6,389 bases of DNA from an uncultured Erysipelotrichaceae bacterium (GTDB taxonomy: Bacteria > Bacillota_I > Bacilli_A > RF39 > UBA660), in NCBI GenBank assembly GCA_902783405.1, contig CACZQZ010000121.1, forward strand, positions 1 to 6,389. The letters are read 5' to 3'. Positions 4,454 to 6,389 of this stretch are shown piece after piece. Each line of letters opens with the position of its first letter. Position 1 is the first letter of the stretch. The notes under the pieces were generated by a model. That model was not told the DNA's origin. It was given only the letters and a program-made list of their open reading frames with translations, and ran no database searches. The position numbers and the translations under genes were made by a program.

Positions 4454-6389
4454 AAAAAGGAAGAAAAGTTTTAATTTATTTAATAATAAGCATTTTGTTT
4501 ACAATAGGAATTGTTTTAATAACTATTCCTATGTTAAAAGATTATAATTTTGGTTTAGACTTAAAAGGTGGATTTGAAGTTTTATATGAAGTACAAAGTA
4601 TGGATGGTAAAAAAGTTACAAATTCTATGGTAACGAGTACTTATAAAACACTAAGCAAAAGAATAGATGCTCTTGGTGTTAGTGAACCTGTAATCATGGT
4701 AGAAGGAGATAATAGAATTCGTGTACAACTTGCTGGCGTAACGGATAAAGCAGCAGCTAGAAAAATTTTATCTTCTGCGGCTTCATTAACATTTAGAGAT
4801 ACAAGTGATAACTTACTTATGAGTGCGGATGTACTTAGAGCAGGAGGTGCTAAAATAGGCCAAGATAACTATGGGAATCCTGCTGTATCACTTGCTGTAA
4901 AAGATAAAGACACTTTTTATGAAGTAACGAAAAAAGTAAGTAAAATGGATGATAACCGAATTGTTATTTGGCTTGATTTTGAAGAGGGTGTGAATTCTTT
5001 TAGCGCTGAAGCTGCCACTTGCGGAAGTTTATCTTCATCTAATTGTTTATCTGCCGCAACCGTATCTCAAGGATTTTCAAGTGATGTTATTATTCAAGGA
5101 AATTTTGAACAAGAAGAAGTAGAAAACTTAGTTGATTTAATTAATTCAGGATCTCTTCCTACAAAATTAAAAGAAATTTCATCAAAAACAGTCGCAGCGT
5201 CATTTGGTGAAGATTCACTAAATAAAACATTTATAGCTGGAGTTGTTGGTATTATTTTAATTATGTTATTTATGATGATTATGTACCGTTTTGCTGGTAT
5301 TATTTCTAGTCTTTCAGTTATAATTTATACCTTTGCTACTTTATTTATTTTCTGGTTAGTTGGAGGAGTATTAACTTTACCTGGTATCGCTGCTATGGTA
5401 ATAGGTATTGGTATGGCCGTAGATGCTATTGTTATCAGTTATTCTAGAATAAAAGAAGAAATATTTAAAGGAAATAAATTAGATGTTGCTATTAAAGAAG
5501 CAAATTCAATATCTTTAAAAAGTATCGTTGATGCAAATGTTACAACATTAATTGCAGCTTTCATTCTATTTATGTTTGGTGAAAGTAGTGTTAAAGGATT
5601 TGCTACAATGCTTATTATTAGTACATTAGTATCAATGTTTGTGATGGTATTTGTATCAAGAGCAATTTTAAATGTTTTTGTTAAAACTGGATATTTTGAT
5701 CAAAAATTAGGATTATTTATTGGTCTTCGTAAAAATCAGATTAAATCTAAAGAAAATCCAAATCCTAAATCTTTAAAACCATTTGCTAAATTAGATTTTG
5801 TTCAAATGAGAAAGAAAATATATTTAATTTTTGTTTTATTCTTTATTATAGGATGCATTTCATTACTAACAAATAAATTTAACTTAGGTGTCGATTTTAA
5901 AGGTGGAACAAGTATAACAATTCAAACAGAACAAAAAGTAACAAAGAAAAACTTAAGAGAAGATTTAAAAGAATTAAAACTTACAGAACAATCAATTGAT
6001 GTGGCTGATGATACAATTTATGTAAAAGTAGATGAAGTTTTAGAAGAAGATGAAGTAAGCACAGCAGAAACATATTTTAAAGATAAATATGAAGCACAAA
6101 CAGATATTGGGGTTGTATCTAATTTAGTTAAAAAAGAACTTGTTAAAAATGCAATTTTATCATTACTTCTAGCAACTTTAGGTATTGTTATTTATATTTC
6201 AATAAGATTTAAATTTAATTATGCAATAACTGCAATTTTAGCTTTAGTTCACGATGTTTTCTTAATAGTAGCTGTATTTAGCTTATTAAAATTAGAAGTT
6301 CAAAGTATATTTATAGCTGCCATCTTATCTATTGTAGGATATTCTGTAAATGATACGATTGTAACTTTTGACCGTATTCGTGAAAATAA
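4450..6389 (+). CDS. secDF: SecDF protein-export membrane protein, fused SecD-SecF (3' end cut by window)
   Basis: A membrane protein that uses the proton motive force to assist late steps of Sec translocation outside the membrane. The 646 codons seen are open to the window edge; Firmicutes SecDF is usually around 740 residues. The SecD half has a first helix (about 7-29), GLDLKGG (35-41), an extracytoplasmic P1 region to about 255, then five helices with GIGMAVDAIVISYSRIKEE (319-337) and SIVDANVTTLIAA. The SecF half starts with a helix near 458, then GVDFKGG (480-486), a smaller P4 domain, and GYSVNDTIVTFDRIREN (630-646). Asp325 and Asp635 match the conserved proton-path aspartates. Oddities: the usual Asn in SecD's VDAN is Ile327, and a Cys191/Cys199 pair lies in the external domain. 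AGAGGAG (4436-4442) lies seven bases before ATG 4450; translation is probably coupled to the comN-like gene. Confidence 0.96.
   Translation, partial: MKKGRKVLIYLIISILFTIGIVLITIPMLKDYNFGLDLKGGFEVLYEVQSMDGKKVTNSMVTSTYKTLSKRIDALGVSEPVIMVEGDNRIRVQLAGVTDKAAARKILSSAASLTFRDTSDNLLMSADVLRAGGAKIGQDNYGNPAVSLAVKDKDTFYEVTKKVSKMDDNRIVIWLDFEEGVNSFSAEAATCGSLSSSNCLSAATVSQGFSSDVIIQGNFEQEEVENLVDLINSGSLPTKLKEISSKTVAASFGEDSLNKTFIAGVVGIILIMLFMMIMYRFAGIISSLSVIIYTFATLFIFWLVGGVLTLPGIAAMVIGIGMAVDAIVISYSRIKEEIFKGNKLDVAIKEANSISLKSIVDANVTTLIAAFILFMFGESSVKGFATMLIISTLVSMFVMVFVSRAILNVFVKTGYFDQKLGLFIGLRKNQIKSKENPNPKSLKPFAKLDFVQMRKKIYLIFVLFFIIGCISLLTNKFNLGVDFKGGTSITIQTEQKVTKKNLREDLKELKLTEQSIDVADDTIYVKVDEVLEEDEVSTAETYFKDKYEAQTDIGVVSNLVKKELVKNAILSLLLATLGIVIYISIRFKFNYAITAILALVHDVFLIVAVFSLLKLEVQSIFIAAILSIVGYSVNDTIVTFDRIREN

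Noticed and set aside
306..6389. Mycoplasma-type code with TGA as Trp
   Set aside because: TGA ends three genes at natural positions and no in-frame TGA occurs within conserved domains; Trp is encoded by TGG.
1..6389. CRISPR array, insertion sequence or prophage attachment site
   Set aside because: I found no regularly spaced repeats, no transposase or integrase frame, and no terminal inverted repeats; the tRNA ends show no partial duplicate in the window.

Overview
This AT-rich window looks like a low-GC Bacilli-type or Mollicutes-like Firmicute. The evidence is the codon use, the Shine-Dalgarno sequences of the AGGTGAT/AGGAGG kind, the Firmicutes-style tRNAs, the fused SecDF, and the gene trio spoVB-like / comN-like / secDF, which I recall as neighbours in Bacillus. 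TGA serves as a stop (first vanZ-like gene, the spoVB-like gene, the comN-like gene) and Trp is read from TGG, so the code is standard (table 11) and not the Mycoplasma code. Uncultured gut lineages such as RF39 or Erysipelotrichia-like Bacilli would fit, but I cannot place it more precisely.

Layout. (1) 2-170, minus strand: tRNA-Ile2(CAU), or less likely elongator Met, followed by tRNA-Leu(UAG), with a promoter at 189-217 that also bounds the divergent cysS control region. (2) 275-1760, plus strand: a one-gene cysS unit with an extended -10 promoter, a very short leader without a T-box, and a clear intrinsic terminator. (3) 1785-2822, plus strand: two tandem VanZ-like membrane proteins with an unannotated 24-residue membrane microprotein between them. 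The start of the first vanZ gene is out of frame by one base at an A8 run, in the exact phase of an A_AAA_AAC slippery heptamer followed at once by UAA. (4) 4103-2811, minus strand: a 12-helix SpoVB/MOP-type lipid flippase whose 3' end overlaps the second vanZ gene tail to tail by 12 bp. (5) 4142 to the window end, plus strand: a ComN-like small protein overlapping by ATGA the start of secDF, which is cut by the window edge after 646 codons. The divergent promoters of units 4 and 5 overlap.

Functionally, cysS and the tRNAs serve translation. The rest concerns the cell envelope: lipid-linked precursor flipping (SpoVB-like), Sec-dependent protein export driven by the proton motive force (SecDF), a small probable post-transcriptional regulator translationally coupled to SecDF, and two VanZ-family membrane proteins of unknown substrate. 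The items most worth a second look are the slippery vanZ start, the interstitial microprotein, the recurring TTGTGTTAT promoter element, and the overlapping divergent promoters in the spoVB/comN gap.
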